A DNA stretch of 52,623 bases from Saprospiraceae bacterium (GCA_027488135.1 JAIYCH010000016.1:1-52623); one strand, 5' to 3'. Positions 27,082-36,801 are shown, counted from the stretch's first letter. Notes: a model not told the origin generated them from the letters alone. Numbers and translations are program-made.

Positions 27082-30000
27082 TTAAAATCCAAGTTGTAAA
27101 CCCAATGAGGCCATTCTTGCTTGAGGATAGAAACCCTGGTCAATGCCTATTTCTAAGGAACCACCGACACTTCCAATCTCAGGATCCAACCCGGAATATT
27201 TTGTCAAGGTCAATAAATTTTGACCGCTGAAATAAATTCTGGCTTTATCGATTTTCCATTTTTTCAATAGCTTATGTTTCAAATCGTACCCCAATTGAAT
27301 ATTTTTTAATCGCACAAAGGAACCATCTTCAATAAAACGGTCCGACACCCTTGCGTTCTTATTTGGGTCATTTAAATTAACTCTTGGCTCTGAGTTTGAG
27401 GTACCTGCACCAGTCCATCTGTTTAATACAGATTGAGGTCTGTTGGAATAGAAAAAGTCATACCTGAATATGCCATTATAAATGTCATTTCCCTGCGTTC
27501 CCTGAATAAAAATACTTAAATCAAAACCTTTCCATTGTACCTGAGAAGTTACCCCGTAGGTAAAGGAAGGGGTAGGATTTCCTATATACGTTTGATCTGT
27601 TTCATTGATGATACCGTCACCATTCAGGTCTTTAAAACGAATATCTCCAGGAGCTGTTTTTTCATTTTGAAAAGCGTGAGCCTTAACTTCCTCCTGCGAC
27701 TGGAAAATACCATCTGTCACGTAGCCATAAAAGGAAGCGATGGGGTATCCCACATCTGTTCGGGACACATTACCAGCAGAAAAAACATTGCCTGTGATAA
27801 TAGGTTCTCCACCAAGACCCAAACTTAGAACCTCTGACTTGACGAAGCCAATATTTGCCCCAAGACTGTAATTCAATGATTTCTTTTTTCCTTGATAAAG
27901 TAAGGATAATTCCAGGCCATTATTTGCCATCGTACCCACATTCTGAAAAGGAGCCCTTAATCCAACCAAAGTAGGAATCGGTATCCTTGCGAGCATATCT
28001 CTGGTCGTTTTTTTATAATAATCTGCCGTAAAATGAAATTTTCCATTGAACATTTCAAGATCAAGACCCGCATTAATCTGCTCCCCTGTTTCCCATTTCA
28101 AATCTGGATTACTGGCCTCTAAAGGTGTACTTCCGCTGGTAATGGTTTCAGACGAGCCAAAAGTATAATTCTGACCTGGATAAACAATGGTTGTATAACT
28201 ATACTCACCAATTCTGTCATTACCATTTTGCCCCCAGCTAGCTCTCAGTTTCAGAAAATTTAAAGCTTCTAATCCCCAGAAATCCTCTCTGCTTACGACC
28301 CAACCAGCCGAAACAGAAGGGAAGTAGCCATACCTGTTATTTTTACCAAACCTAGAAGATCCATCCCTTCTGAGGGTGGTAGATAACAGGTATTTATTAT
28401 CGTAATCATATTGAAAACGGGTGAAAAAAGATAGCATTCCGGAGGCTGACGCAAAATCACCAGAGCCTTGCGATTCTCTTGGCGCAATGGTATTTCCAAG
28501 AAAAGCATCCTTCACCTGATTTGAGGGCAGATTGGTATTTGAACCCGTTAAAAAATAATAACTATTTGCCAGTGCCGTTGAGCCAAGCAAAGCATTCAAC
28601 TTATGTTTCTCTTTGGTGTAGTCCCAGGTCAATACATTTTCCCATTGCCAGTTTTGCCAGGAAAAATCGTTTTTTATTACCGTATTGACTGGGTTTCGCT
28701 CGCTGGCCGGAGCATCATTACTGGCTGGGTCAAGACTTAAATTAAATATTGGGATAAAAATGGACTGGCTGGCAAAAGTCTCATCCCTGTTAAATGAAGA
28801 CCTGAAAACCAAGCCCTTTCTTATATTTACATCTGCTTGAATACTACTTAAAACACGATTACTTTGCCAGGTATTATGTTGATTTTCAATAGCATTGACT
28901 GGATTTGCCAAATCGGTGTCTACATAAATGGAATAATTGTAAGTTCCATCAAATTTACGGATGGAAGTGACCGGGTCAATATTTAAGGCCCTTACTAATG
29001 GCGTATTAAATTCATTATTCTCGGGAAGTCCATTTCTATTCAAATTGGTATAAAGAACATTTCCACTCATTTTTAGCCAGGGTTTTAATTGCTGGCTAAT
29101 ATTCAGTCTGGCCGTATATCGCTCAAAACCCGATTTTTCACCACCCACAACGCCAGCCTGATTAAAATAACTACCGCTAAGAGCGAAGGTTGACAAGGCA
29201 GAGCCACCCGTTAAAGATAACTGATGACTTTGAATAGGGGCAACCTGGAAGATTGCTTCTTGCCAGTCAGTACCTTTTCCCAGGGCTTCCGGATTTGAAA
29301 AAGCAGCTAAAGGGGTTTTCCCTCCGGCAATATGGGCTTCATTTGATAAGATGGCGTATTCTCTGGCATCGAGTAAATTCATTTTTTTCCAGGCTTGTTG
29401 CTGGCCAAAATAATTTTCATATTGGATAGATCCATATTGCTTCTCTGCCATTTTTCCCGTTTTCGTTGTTATGACCACAACGCCATTGGCACCTCTGGAA
29501 CCATAAATGGCCGCTGACGCTGCATCTTTTAAAACGTTTATGGTAGCAATATCCCCTGGGTTTAAAAAATCAATACCGGAAACCGGCACTCCATCAACTA
29601 AATAAAGAGGCTCACTATCATTTATAGTACCCGTTCCTCTAATTCTTACGGAAAGGGTACTTCCAGGTGAACCAGAATTTTGCGTTACCTGCACACCCGC
29701 CGTTTTTCCTTGAATGGCCTGTTCCGCCCTTAATAAAGGAACGCCCTCTAAATCTTTTGAGGAAACCGTTGATACGGCACCAGATATAGAACTTCTAATC
29801 TGAGTGCCGTAACCAACTACAACAATTTCATCCATAACTGAGGAGGAAGGGTTCAATAATATTTGAAAAACGCGCGTATTTCCAACTAAAATTTCCCTTG
29901 TTTCCATACCCAGATAGGAAATAACTAAAACACTTTTTTCATTAGGAACGGTTAATTCAAAGGTTCCATCCAATTCGGTGACAACGCCGTCTTGGGTATT

Positions 30001-30144
30001 TTTAATCAAAACGGTGACACCTGTAAGTTTTTCATTACTTCCACTTTCCGAAACGGTCCCCGTAATTTTTATTTGTCCAAAGACTGCATTACTTCCTACA
30101 ATGGAGGCAAGAATCAATAAGCATTTTAAAAGCCTCATTCCCAT
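27082..30144 (-). CDS. SusC/RagA-family TonB-dependent transporter (beta-glucan locus)
   Basis: 1020 residues. Signal peptide ends at about VFGQ (24); carboxypeptidase-regulatory-like domain about 26-100; TonB-box-like EIVVVGYG at 106-113; plug about 114-225 with INVLKDAASAAIYGSRGANG; then the barrel, ending LGLQLGF. Starts at Met1 or Met3 are equally plausible. Second gene of the operon after the T9SS protein (16-bp gap) and directly followed by SusD. It probably imports GH16 products such as laminari-oligosaccharides. Confidence 0.95.
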   Translation of the reverse strand: MGMRLLKCLLILASIVGSNAVFGQIKITGTVSESGSNEKLTGVTVLIKNTQDGVVTELDGTFELTVPNEKSVLVISYLGMETREILVGNTRVFQILLNPSSSVMDEIVVVGYGTQIRSSISGAVSTVSSKDLEGVPLLRAEQAIQGKTAGVQVTQNSGSPGSTLSVRIRGTGTINDSEPLYLVDGVPVSGIDFLNPGDIATINVLKDAASAAIYGSRGANGVVVITTKTGKMAEKQYGSIQYENYFGQQQAWKKMNLLDAREYAILSNEAHIAGGKTPLAAFSNPEALGKGTDWQEAIFQVAPIQSHQLSLTGGSALSTFALSGSYFNQAGVVGGEKSGFERYTARLNISQQLKPWLKMSGNVLYTNLNRNGLPENNEFNTPLVRALNIDPVTSIRKFDGTYNYSIYVDTDLANPVNAIENQHNTWQSNRVLSSIQADVNIRKGLVFRSSFNRDETFASQSIFIPIFNLSLDPASNDAPASERNPVNTVIKNDFSWQNWQWENVLTWDYTKEKHKLNALLGSTALANSYYFLTGSNTNLPSNQVKDAFLGNTIAPRESQGSGDFASASGMLSFFTRFQYDYDNKYLLSTTLRRDGSSRFGKNNRYGYFPSVSAGWVVSREDFWGLEALNFLKLRASWGQNGNDRIGEYSYTTIVYPGQNYTFGSSETITSGSTPLEASNPDLKWETGEQINAGLDLEMFNGKFHFTADYYKKTTRDMLARIPIPTLVGLRAPFQNVGTMANNGLELSLLYQGKKKSLNYSLGANIGFVKSEVLSLGLGGEPIITGNVFSAGNVSRTDVGYPIASFYGYVTDGIFQSQEEVKAHAFQNEKTAPGDIRFKDLNGDGIINETDQTYIGNPTPSFTYGVTSQVQWKGFDLSIFIQGTQGNDIYNGIFRYDFFYSNRPQSVLNRWTGAGTSNSEPRVNLNDPNKNARVSDRFIEDGSFVRLKNIQLGYDLKHKLLKKWKIDKARIYFSGQNLLTLTKYSGLDPEIGSVGGSLEIGIDQGFYPQARMASLGLQLGF

Positions 30145-30160
30145 TAATTTGTTAGTTTAT

Positions 30161-32557
30161 TTATGGATTTATCACCAATTTGCGTACATCTCTCTTTTCT
30201 CCCTGATATATTACCGCCCAATAAACGCCTGGTTGAAGACCTGATACATCTATGTTTAGTGATTGGGTAGCCTTGGGTAAAGTGTAAGATTGGCAAATAC
30301 GTCCAAGGGCGTCCATCAACATCCACCGAGCTGTTTCTGAGCCAGCTAATTTTAAATTCAACTGAATCTCAGCGGTTGCAGGATTTGGAAAAATGCTGAA
30401 CAGTGGCGCGAAGCTAATGTCCCTGGCATCTGTTGTAGTACAATTTGTACAAGCATTAAAACAAGCTACACTTAAAACGCTATCCTTACTTACCGTTAAA
30501 ACCCTGTTTGTAAATCCACCTGATGTAACCGTACAAGATTCTCCACCTTTGAATTCTTCCTGCGCTGTCCATCCGTCAATTTGATATTTAAATTCAAATT
30601 TTCCATCTGGTAAGTTAATTTCTGCCGTCCAGATTTTATCATTATCGTCATCCTTCAAAGGATTTTTATTAGCGGACCATTCATTAAATTGTCCACTCAC
30701 ATAAACCCCAACAAAAGACTTGGTATAAGATTTCATATTCACCCTGAAAGTTACTTTCCTGGTTACCTGAACACCACAACTTGCCGTAGTAGTACATTGA
30801 CCGAAGCAGGTATTTAAAATGGTATCTTTTGTAAAAGGACCCATTTTCCTATCATTATAATTATCTGCATTGGCACAAGCCTGTCCGCTGATAATTTCCT
30901 TACAACTGTAATCAGCACAAGAACCATTAGTAAAAGTATAGTAGGAAGTAAATCCTATGGGTCTTTCAAAAGTAATGGAGTAAATACCGTCTTTATCAGC
31001 ATCTTTTAGGGGGAAGTTTCCTGGTACGCCAAAATTTCCGCCACCTGCTATGAATATACCCGTTGGAGCAACAGTGATATGCTGTGTACCAAGATTAACC
31101 GTAAACTTAATGGCTTTTCCACAAGCATAACAGCTATTAAAACAAAAAGTATCCTTTTTAACACCTGACGCTGGAATAACCAGATTTCTGTTGGTAAAGC
31201 CACCATCTGTTACCGTACAAGTTTCAGTTCCGGTAAACTCTTCTTGTTTTGCCCATTTATCGAGTTGAAACTTATATTGAATCGTTCCGGGGTCGAGGGA
31301 CAATCTGGTTGTCCAGATACCGTCTTTATCAGTGTCTTGAAGTGGATTAGAACTGTCAGACCAGTTATTGAATGTTCCACTGATATAAACCGTTTGAAAA
31401 GCACCGGTGTATTTCTTCATATCAACGGCGAAATCAACATCAACTTTACTTGGTGCAGCAGCTGTACACACTTTAATATCATCTACATAATTTGTGTCGG
31501 AAGAAGTCGCGCCGGTTTTTCCAAAATCAGGAAACAGAACAATAGTCTGATAGGTAAAACTTGCCGCTGGTTTTTTAGGATCTTCTAAAGACGGCAGGGT
31601 TGGATCAAAACAAATTTCCACCCATTCTTTTGCTTTTGGAACCTCCACTTGTTGCACCCAATTAGCACCGCCTGTTGAGGCACCTTCGAGTTTTACAGCA
31701 AAAACACCCGCTTTTTTCATCCATACTTTCATGCAAATTTTAGAACCTGGCGCAGTAAAGCTTACTGGAATTTTAGGATTCGGGGAACTAAAAGCACCTC
31801 CCCAAGTCTGGCTATCTGCTGGTTTAAATATTTCAATTACTTTTTTACTGTCATTTCCGGCTGTTACTGCAGGGTTATTCACCACTTTATTCTTTTGTCC
31901 ATCTAATCCACTGCCAAAATATTGGAAAACGGTTGAAGTGGAATCTACTTCGAAATCTAATACTGTTTTACATCCGGGAGCAGGAGGAAGTTTCAAGGTA
32001 AAATCATCCAGATAAGAAGTTCCCGCAGATTGAGCACCGGTTTTTCCAAAATCAACAAATATTACAATTCTTTTATAACTGAAGCCCAATGCAGCTTTAA
32101 AAGGATCTTCTATAGAAGCTTTACTCACATCAAAACAAACTTCAACCCATTCCTTAGCCTTATTTACAGGTTCGGTAATCGTCCAGTTAGGTCCGCCATT
32201 AGTTGATCCCTCAAATTTTAAGGCCACATTTCCTACCTGATTCATCCATACTTTCACACAAACCAAAGAACCTGGCTTACTTAAATCTACAGCCTTGTCG
32301 AAGTCAGGCGTAATGAATGCACCTGCCCAGGTTTGAGCATCAGCTGGCTTTACATATTCTGCTACTTTCAAACTAGTATTCAACCCGGTCGCGCTTGGAT
32401 TATTGATTATTTTATTTTTCTGACCGTCCAGTCCACTACCAAAATATTGAAAATCTCTGCTTGTCTCCGGTTTTTCAAAATCCAGGATAACCGTTTGCCC
32501 CTGCATGGAATTCATGTATAGGGTAAAGCTAAATAGTAAGTAAATTATTTTTTTCAT
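30161..32557 (-). CDS. T9SS-exported multi-module glycan-binding protein
   Basis: 798 residues without a recognisable catalytic domain. Signal peptide 1-20. Two tandem homologous jelly-roll-like modules (about 22-195 and 196-370) both carry FQYFGSGLDGQKNK and DAQTW/DSQTW with KAKEWVE. Three starch-binding-like (CBM48/CBM20-fold) repeats follow (about 372-480, 481-590, 598-706; e.g. VYISGTFNNWS, VYVSGQFNEWS). A T9SS type A sorting domain (about 718-798; SIFPNPATAE) closes the chain. Cys pairs recur at module ends. It leads the beta-glucan operon from a promoter candidate about 36 bp upstream of its start. Likely a surface or secreted binder that holds glycan or enzymes at the cell (inference). 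Confidence 0.85.
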   Translation of the reverse strand: MKKIIYLLFSFTLYMNSMQGQTVILDFEKPETSRDFQYFGSGLDGQKNKIINNPSATGLNTSLKVAEYVKPADAQTWAGAFITPDFDKAVDLSKPGSLVCVKVWMNQVGNVALKFEGSTNGGPNWTITEPVNKAKEWVEVCFDVSKASIEDPFKAALGFSYKRIVIFVDFGKTGAQSAGTSYLDDFTLKLPPAPGCKTVLDFEVDSTSTVFQYFGSGLDGQKNKVVNNPAVTAGNDSKKVIEIFKPADSQTWGGAFSSPNPKIPVSFTAPGSKICMKVWMKKAGVFAVKLEGASTGGANWVQQVEVPKAKEWVEICFDPTLPSLEDPKKPAASFTYQTIVLFPDFGKTGATSSDTNYVDDIKVCTAAAPSKVDVDFAVDMKKYTGAFQTVYISGTFNNWSDSSNPLQDTDKDGIWTTRLSLDPGTIQYKFQLDKWAKQEEFTGTETCTVTDGGFTNRNLVIPASGVKKDTFCFNSCYACGKAIKFTVNLGTQHITVAPTGIFIAGGGNFGVPGNFPLKDADKDGIYSITFERPIGFTSYYTFTNGSCADYSCKEIISGQACANADNYNDRKMGPFTKDTILNTCFGQCTTTASCGVQVTRKVTFRVNMKSYTKSFVGVYVSGQFNEWSANKNPLKDDDNDKIWTAEINLPDGKFEFKYQIDGWTAQEEFKGGESCTVTSGGFTNRVLTVSKDSVLSVACFNACTNCTTTDARDISFAPLFSIFPNPATAEIQLNLKLAGSETARWMLMDALGRICQSYTLPKATQSLNIDVSGLQPGVYWAVIYQGEKRDVRKLVINP

Positions 32558-32592
32558 GCTTGCGTATTTTTAGGAAATAAAAGTTTTCAAAA

Positions 32593-32624
32593 CAAAACTA
32601 CTCTTTGTAAGTTTTATTCCCACA
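32593..32624 (-). promoter_or_regulatory. Candidate Bacteroidota-type promoter of the beta-glucan operon
   Basis: Read on the minus strand, TAGTTTTG (plus 32593-32600) matches the Bacteroidota -7 box TAnnTTTG exactly. TGTG (plus 32621-32624) lies 20 bp upstream of it, the expected distance for the -33 TTTG box, with one mismatch. The start codon at 32557 would follow after a leader of about 30 nt. Confidence 0.5.
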
Positions 32625-32661
32625 TTTTATATTACAACACAGATACAACACCCTTTTTTTT

Positions 32662-32697
32662 ATTACATCATTCATTACATCATTACTACATCAAATG
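32662..32697. repeat. Three tandem 12-bp units (attacatcattc-like)
   Basis: ATTACATCATTC, ATTACATCATTA and CTACATCAAATG follow each other without gaps, the third being degenerate. They lie between the operon promoter candidate and the regulator gene. A period of 12 bp places copies roughly one helical turn apart, as expected for cooperative regulator binding. Binding by the adjacent LuxR-type regulator is inferred only. Confidence 0.55.
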
Positions 32698-32772
32698 ATA
32701 ATTATTAAAAGTTATCTTTACAAATGTTTCTGTGCAAAAGCCTTTTTGGTTGTTGTTTATCAAAGGAAAATC

Positions 32773-35586
32773 ATGAATCATTTTTTGATTAAAATTATTT
32801 TCATTTCCTTACTTTTTATTTTTCCGACTTTCACAAATGGTCAGGGACTGCCCTTTATTTCAAATTTCGAAAAAGGTGTTTATCAGGGTGGGACACAACA
32901 TTGGGAAATAGTTTCTGATGCTTATGGTGTTTTGTACGTGGCTAATAATGATGGATTATTAACTTACGATGGATATACCTGGCGAAAATACCCCGTAAAA
33001 AACCGAACCATTGTTCGATCTGTTTTATTGGATAATAATAAAATATTTGTTGGTGCCCAGGGAGAGTTTGGATATTTTAAGGGAGACAATCCACGGGAAA
33101 TGGTATATGTTTCTCTCCAAAAACAACTAGATTCCCTAAAGGTCAAACTGGAGGATATCTGGGATATTGTCAAAAACGACCAAGGCGTGATTTATTTTTA
33201 TTCCGGGCGACAATTATTCCGTCTTGAGAATGGAAAAATAGATTTCCATGAACTACCCGCTGATATCTCCTATCTGGGCGTGACAGATAATCAACTGTTT
33301 ATTCATTGCTTACAAAAAGGACTTTACAAACTAAACCCCAATGGAAAGCCTGTTTTTTTAACTTCCATTCCCTTAAAAGACGGCGCTATAACCAAGGTCA
33401 TGCCCTTCAGCAAGAATATCTTCCTGGTAGCAACCTTAGAGGGTTCCCTGTATCTTTTTGACGGAAAAAAGCTGAGTTTATGGGATAATCAGGCAAAAGA
33501 ATACCTTTCCCGACACAAGATCTATACGGCAACTATCCTTTACAATGGCCAATTTGCACTGGGGACCTCCAGAGGTGGCATTGTTATTTTGGACAAATAT
33601 GGAAAAACCCAATTTGTACTAAACAAGGAAAATGGACTGATTAATAATAATGTGCTAAGTCTTTTTAATGATAAACAAGGAAATCTATGGGCAGGAACAG
33701 ATAATGGCATCTCCTGTATTCAACTTTTTTACCCATTCACTTATCTTTATCCCGACGAAAATATGGGCGGAACAGCCTATTCTGCCATAAAAAAAGGAAG
33801 AAATTTCTATTTTGGCACGGTGAATGGCCTCTACCAGCATACCGCCGAAGAAAATGGTCGACTGGCAAAATCAAAGGCTTCCCTCATTCCTAATACGGAA
33901 GGACAAGTCTGGCAGGTTCAATCTTTTGGCAATGAAATCTGGGTAGGGCATCACCTCGGTGCTTTTGTGTTTAATGAAAATGATAAGCCCAGACATATAT
34001 TGAAAAATACAGGTGCTTGGCTTTTCAAAGAAATCCCAGGGGTTAAAAACAAACTGCTCTGTGGCTCCTACAATGGCATTTACCTCCTTGAAAATAAAAA
34101 TAGCGTCTGGAATCCTCTGGGCAAATTATCCCGATTTGATGAATCTGCCAGAATCATCATACCAGAATCAAATCATTCCTTTTGGATAGCTCATCCCTAT
34201 CGAGGTATTTTTAATCTTCGTTTAGATGAATCTGATTTCTTTTCTTCCAGCGTTACCTATTTGAATACAAATCAAAAATTACCTTCAAACAATGGAAATT
34301 CCGTTTATTCCATTTATAATCAAGCTGTTTTTACCACTGAAAATGGCATTTACAAATATGATCCTATCCAACGTTCCTTCTTTCCCTACACTTTGTTGAA
34401 TCAAGTTATTGGAACGTCCAATAAAGTTAAAACCTTAGTGGAAGGATTTGACGGGGATATCTGGTTTGCCCAGGGCGATGAGGTGGGGTATTTGGCCCGT
34501 GCTGAAAAGTACAGGGATTCCGTTGTTTTTAAAAAGAAAATGATCCCATTTTTAAAAAATAAGCTGGTGGGTGGCTTTGAATTTATCTATCCATACCAAA
34601 AGGATAAGGTTCTTTTTGGGACAGATAAAGGATTTCTATTTTATGACATGAAAATCCAGAATCAATATCCGGAAAATATCCTGTTGCGTAATTTTTCATT
34701 TGATAAAAACCTGAATACCGCCACTTTTGAGTATGTTTTACCATATTTATCCCAAAGTCTGAATATTCAATATGCTATAAAACTGGAAGGCTTTGATAGG
34801 GCGTGGAGACCCTGGACGAAGGACAATAAAATGACTTATAGCAATTTACCACCTGGTTCCTACCGTTTCCTGGTAAAAGCCCAAATTGAAGGAATAAAGT
34901 CATGGAAACCTCTTCCGTTTTCCTTTACCGTCGATCCTCCCTGGTACTTAAGTCGTGGGTTCAAGTTTTTTTATCTTTTTATCTTTCTACTTACCATTTT
35001 CCTTTTATTATTTATTCCTCGAAAAAGATTCGACAGGGAAAAGAAATTAATGGAACAAAAACTTCAAAAGAAGACGCTATCGGAGAAAATCAGGGCTGAC
35101 AAAGCTTTAGAGGATATTGTTCGATTGGAAAATGAAAAATTACAACTCGACAATGATACCAAAAATCAGGAATTAGCCTCCACAACGTTGCATTTATTGC
35201 AGAAAAATGAATTAATTCAAGACCTAAGCATAAAACTTAGCGAAATCAGCAAATCTAGTAAGGAAAAAGAGACAAAACAAGCTATAGATCAACTACTCAA
35301 TAAGGTAGCCAGCGATCACCAGATGGATGAAGACTGGGAGGTTTTTGCGTTACATTTTAATCAGGTTCACCTTGATTTTTTACATAGGATAGTTGAAAAA
35401 TATCCTGATATTACCCCAAAGGATCAAAAATTGTGCGCCTTTTTAAGGATGAACCTATCGTCAAAAGAGATAGCTCCTCTTCTGGGAATTTCCATCCGAG
35501 GCGTTGAAATAAGTCGTTACCGGTTAAGAAAAAAGCTTCACCTGAGAGCTGATGATAATCTTTCAACCTTCATTCTACATTTTTAA
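32773..35586 (+). CDS. Membrane-spanning propeller/Y_Y_Y sensor with LuxR-type HTH output
   Basis: The frame opens at 32695, but ATG at 32773 has AAGGAAA just upstream and begins a proper signal peptide (MNHFLIKIIFISLLFIF), so it is preferred (937 residues). The order is: periplasmic two-component-type propeller repeats (about 25-655; YGVLYVANNDGLLTYDG, GNLWAGTDNGISCI), a Y_Y_Y domain (about 660-722; YSNLPPGSYRFLVKAQ), one transmembrane helix (about 727-749), a coiled coil, and a C-terminal LuxR-like helix-turn-helix (about 882-925; SSKEIAPLLGISIRGVEISRYRLRKKL). No kinase or receiver is present: sensing and DNA binding are in one chain. Divergent from the beta-glucan operon, which it probably controls. 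Its last 12 bp overlap the convergent lyase gene. Confidence 0.9.
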   Translation: MNHFLIKIIFISLLFIFPTFTNGQGLPFISNFEKGVYQGGTQHWEIVSDAYGVLYVANNDGLLTYDGYTWRKYPVKNRTIVRSVLLDNNKIFVGAQGEFGYFKGDNPREMVYVSLQKQLDSLKVKLEDIWDIVKNDQGVIYFYSGRQLFRLENGKIDFHELPADISYLGVTDNQLFIHCLQKGLYKLNPNGKPVFLTSIPLKDGAITKVMPFSKNIFLVATLEGSLYLFDGKKLSLWDNQAKEYLSRHKIYTATILYNGQFALGTSRGGIVILDKYGKTQFVLNKENGLINNNVLSLFNDKQGNLWAGTDNGISCIQLFYPFTYLYPDENMGGTAYSAIKKGRNFYFGTVNGLYQHTAEENGRLAKSKASLIPNTEGQVWQVQSFGNEIWVGHHLGAFVFNENDKPRHILKNTGAWLFKEIPGVKNKLLCGSYNGIYLLENKNSVWNPLGKLSRFDESARIIIPESNHSFWIAHPYRGIFNLRLDESDFFSSSVTYLNTNQKLPSNNGNSVYSIYNQAVFTTENGIYKYDPIQRSFFPYTLLNQVIGTSNKVKTLVEGFDGDIWFAQGDEVGYLARAEKYRDSVVFKKKMIPFLKNKLVGGFEFIYPYQKDKVLFGTDKGFLFYDMKIQNQYPENILLRNFSFDKNLNTATFEYVLPYLSQSLNIQYAIKLEGFDRAWRPWTKDNKMTYSNLPPGSYRFLVKAQIEGIKSWKPLPFSFTVDPPWYLSRGFKFFYLFIFLLTIFLLLFIPRKRFDREKKLMEQKLQKKTLSEKIRADKALEDIVRLENEKLQLDNDTKNQELASTTLHLLQKNELIQDLSIKLSEISKSSKEKETKQAIDQLLNKVASDHQMDEDWEVFALHFNQVHLDFLHRIVEKYPDITPKDQKLCAFLRMNLSSKEIAPLLGISIRGVEISRYRLRKKLHLRADDNLSTFILHF

Positions 35587-36750
35587 CCAAATCAATGGAT
35601 TTCTGATTGGTAAATTTCTAATGACCTCTTCATTTTCAGGAAAACGATTTAAATTTCCCCAGGTAGTTAACCAGGATTGATTTTTAAATGCCATAGCGCC
35701 AAATAATAAAAATGGCTGAGCCACCGGCCATTCTTCCCAATACATCACATCCTTCGGATAGGGCCATTTATTTTTATCTTCGATAAATGGATAAATAAAT
35801 GAAACACCATTTTTCATTGTTCTGCCATCGGGAAGGGAAAAATTCCACAAATTTTTATCGGCTAAAAGATGGCAAATCGTCGCCATGGCATCTAAATTAA
35901 ACAAGGAATAACCGAAGGGCTTCGTTCTTGCTAATTCCAGTGGAAACGACCCTTTTTGATCCATTTGGTTAGGTAATATAATGGTTTTAAATCTATTAGC
36001 ACAAGTATCAAGCAATGCCTGATTTCCCGTTAATTTAGCAAATGCTGCCACCTGCATGACCCAGCAAGTTCCGTGATTGTTTTTGGCATTTCGCTCATCA
36101 ATACCGTACTGATGCGTTGTCACCCACGATAAATATTTCTCAAACCAGTTTTTAACTCCTTTAATTTCCTCTTTTTTGTTTGGTAAAGCCTTTTCTATAA
36201 CCCTTAAACTTTGTGCCACTTCAATCATTTGAATCATATCAATAATACCAATACCACGGCCAGTTACTCTACCTTTTATAGCCTGAGCATAAAGAAGAGA
36301 AGGATTCATCAGCGTTTCCTCATTTAAAAACCATGCCTCGTAATGCTTGAAGGCCTGTTCCGCATATTCTTTTTTCCTTTCTATCAAATATGCAGAAGTC
36401 AAGGTACCCACCAGCTGGCTAAAACGAATCATCGCTTTTCTATGGGCTACAAAATTATTGGGATTGCTCATACCATCCCTTTGAATATAAGAGCTGTCCG
36501 GACTAACTGGATTTTCCCACCAATAATCTCCCTCGGAATAAAAGTCATGTTTTCCGCCTGCTGAACGAGGAGAAGTTTCATTGGTAACCGTTATCGGTTT
36601 TTCAATCATAGCCTGTTGTGCCAGGCTTATGATTTTATTTTTATACGCCTCATCCATCATATATTTTTCAACCCATGCCGATTGGGCACTCAGAAAATGG
36701 TAAGGCAGTATCAAACTAAGGATGAAAACATATTTAATGTTGGTCGTCAT
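35575..36750 (-). CDS. Secreted alginate-lyase-fold polysaccharide lyase
   Basis: 391 residues with a signal peptide ending LSAQ (about 23). GDYWWENPVSPDS (75-86), NNFVAHRKAMIRFS (98-111) and NNHGTCW (224-230) match the alpha/alpha-barrel Alginate_lyase domain (PF05426; PL5, PL38 and relatives), in which Asn and His of the NNHG segment act in catalysis. It probably cleaves a uronic-acid-containing polymer by beta-elimination; whether alginate or a glucuronan is unclear. It is convergent with the regulator (12-bp overlap) and divergent from the HUMPS operon, which could process its uronate products (inference). A GH88-type or kdgF-type partner is not in the window. Confidence 0.82.
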   Translation of the reverse strand: MTTNIKYVFILSLILPYHFLSAQSAWVEKYMMDEAYKNKIISLAQQAMIEKPITVTNETSPRSAGGKHDFYSEGDYWWENPVSPDSSYIQRDGMSNPNNFVAHRKAMIRFSQLVGTLTSAYLIERKKEYAEQAFKHYEAWFLNEETLMNPSLLYAQAIKGRVTGRGIGIIDMIQMIEVAQSLRVIEKALPNKKEEIKGVKNWFEKYLSWVTTHQYGIDERNAKNNHGTCWVMQVAAFAKLTGNQALLDTCANRFKTIILPNQMDQKGSFPLELARTKPFGYSLFNLDAMATICHLLADKNLWNFSLPDGRTMKNGVSFIYPFIEDKNKWPYPKDVMYWEEWPVAQPFLLFGAMAFKNQSWLTTWGNLNRFPENEEVIRNLPIRNPLIWLKM

Positions 36751-36776
36751 AAAAAGTATTTAAATTAAATGATGAT

Positions 36777-36801
36777 AACAAGAATAGTAAAATTTCTTGT
36801 T
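36777..36801. promoter_or_regulatory. Inverted repeat, operator candidate
   Basis: AACAAGAA (36777-36784) and TTCTTGTT (36794-36801) are perfect inverted arms separated by 9 nt. The site lies 27 bp from the lyase start and 44 bp from the HUMPS operon start, so one dimeric regulator could control both divergent units. No regulator gene is adjacent. Confidence 0.42.

Noticed and set aside
27072-27143. Longer SusD start at 27143
   Set aside because: Would overlap SusC and place about 24 residues before the lipoprotein signal; the ATG at 27071 explains the sequence better.
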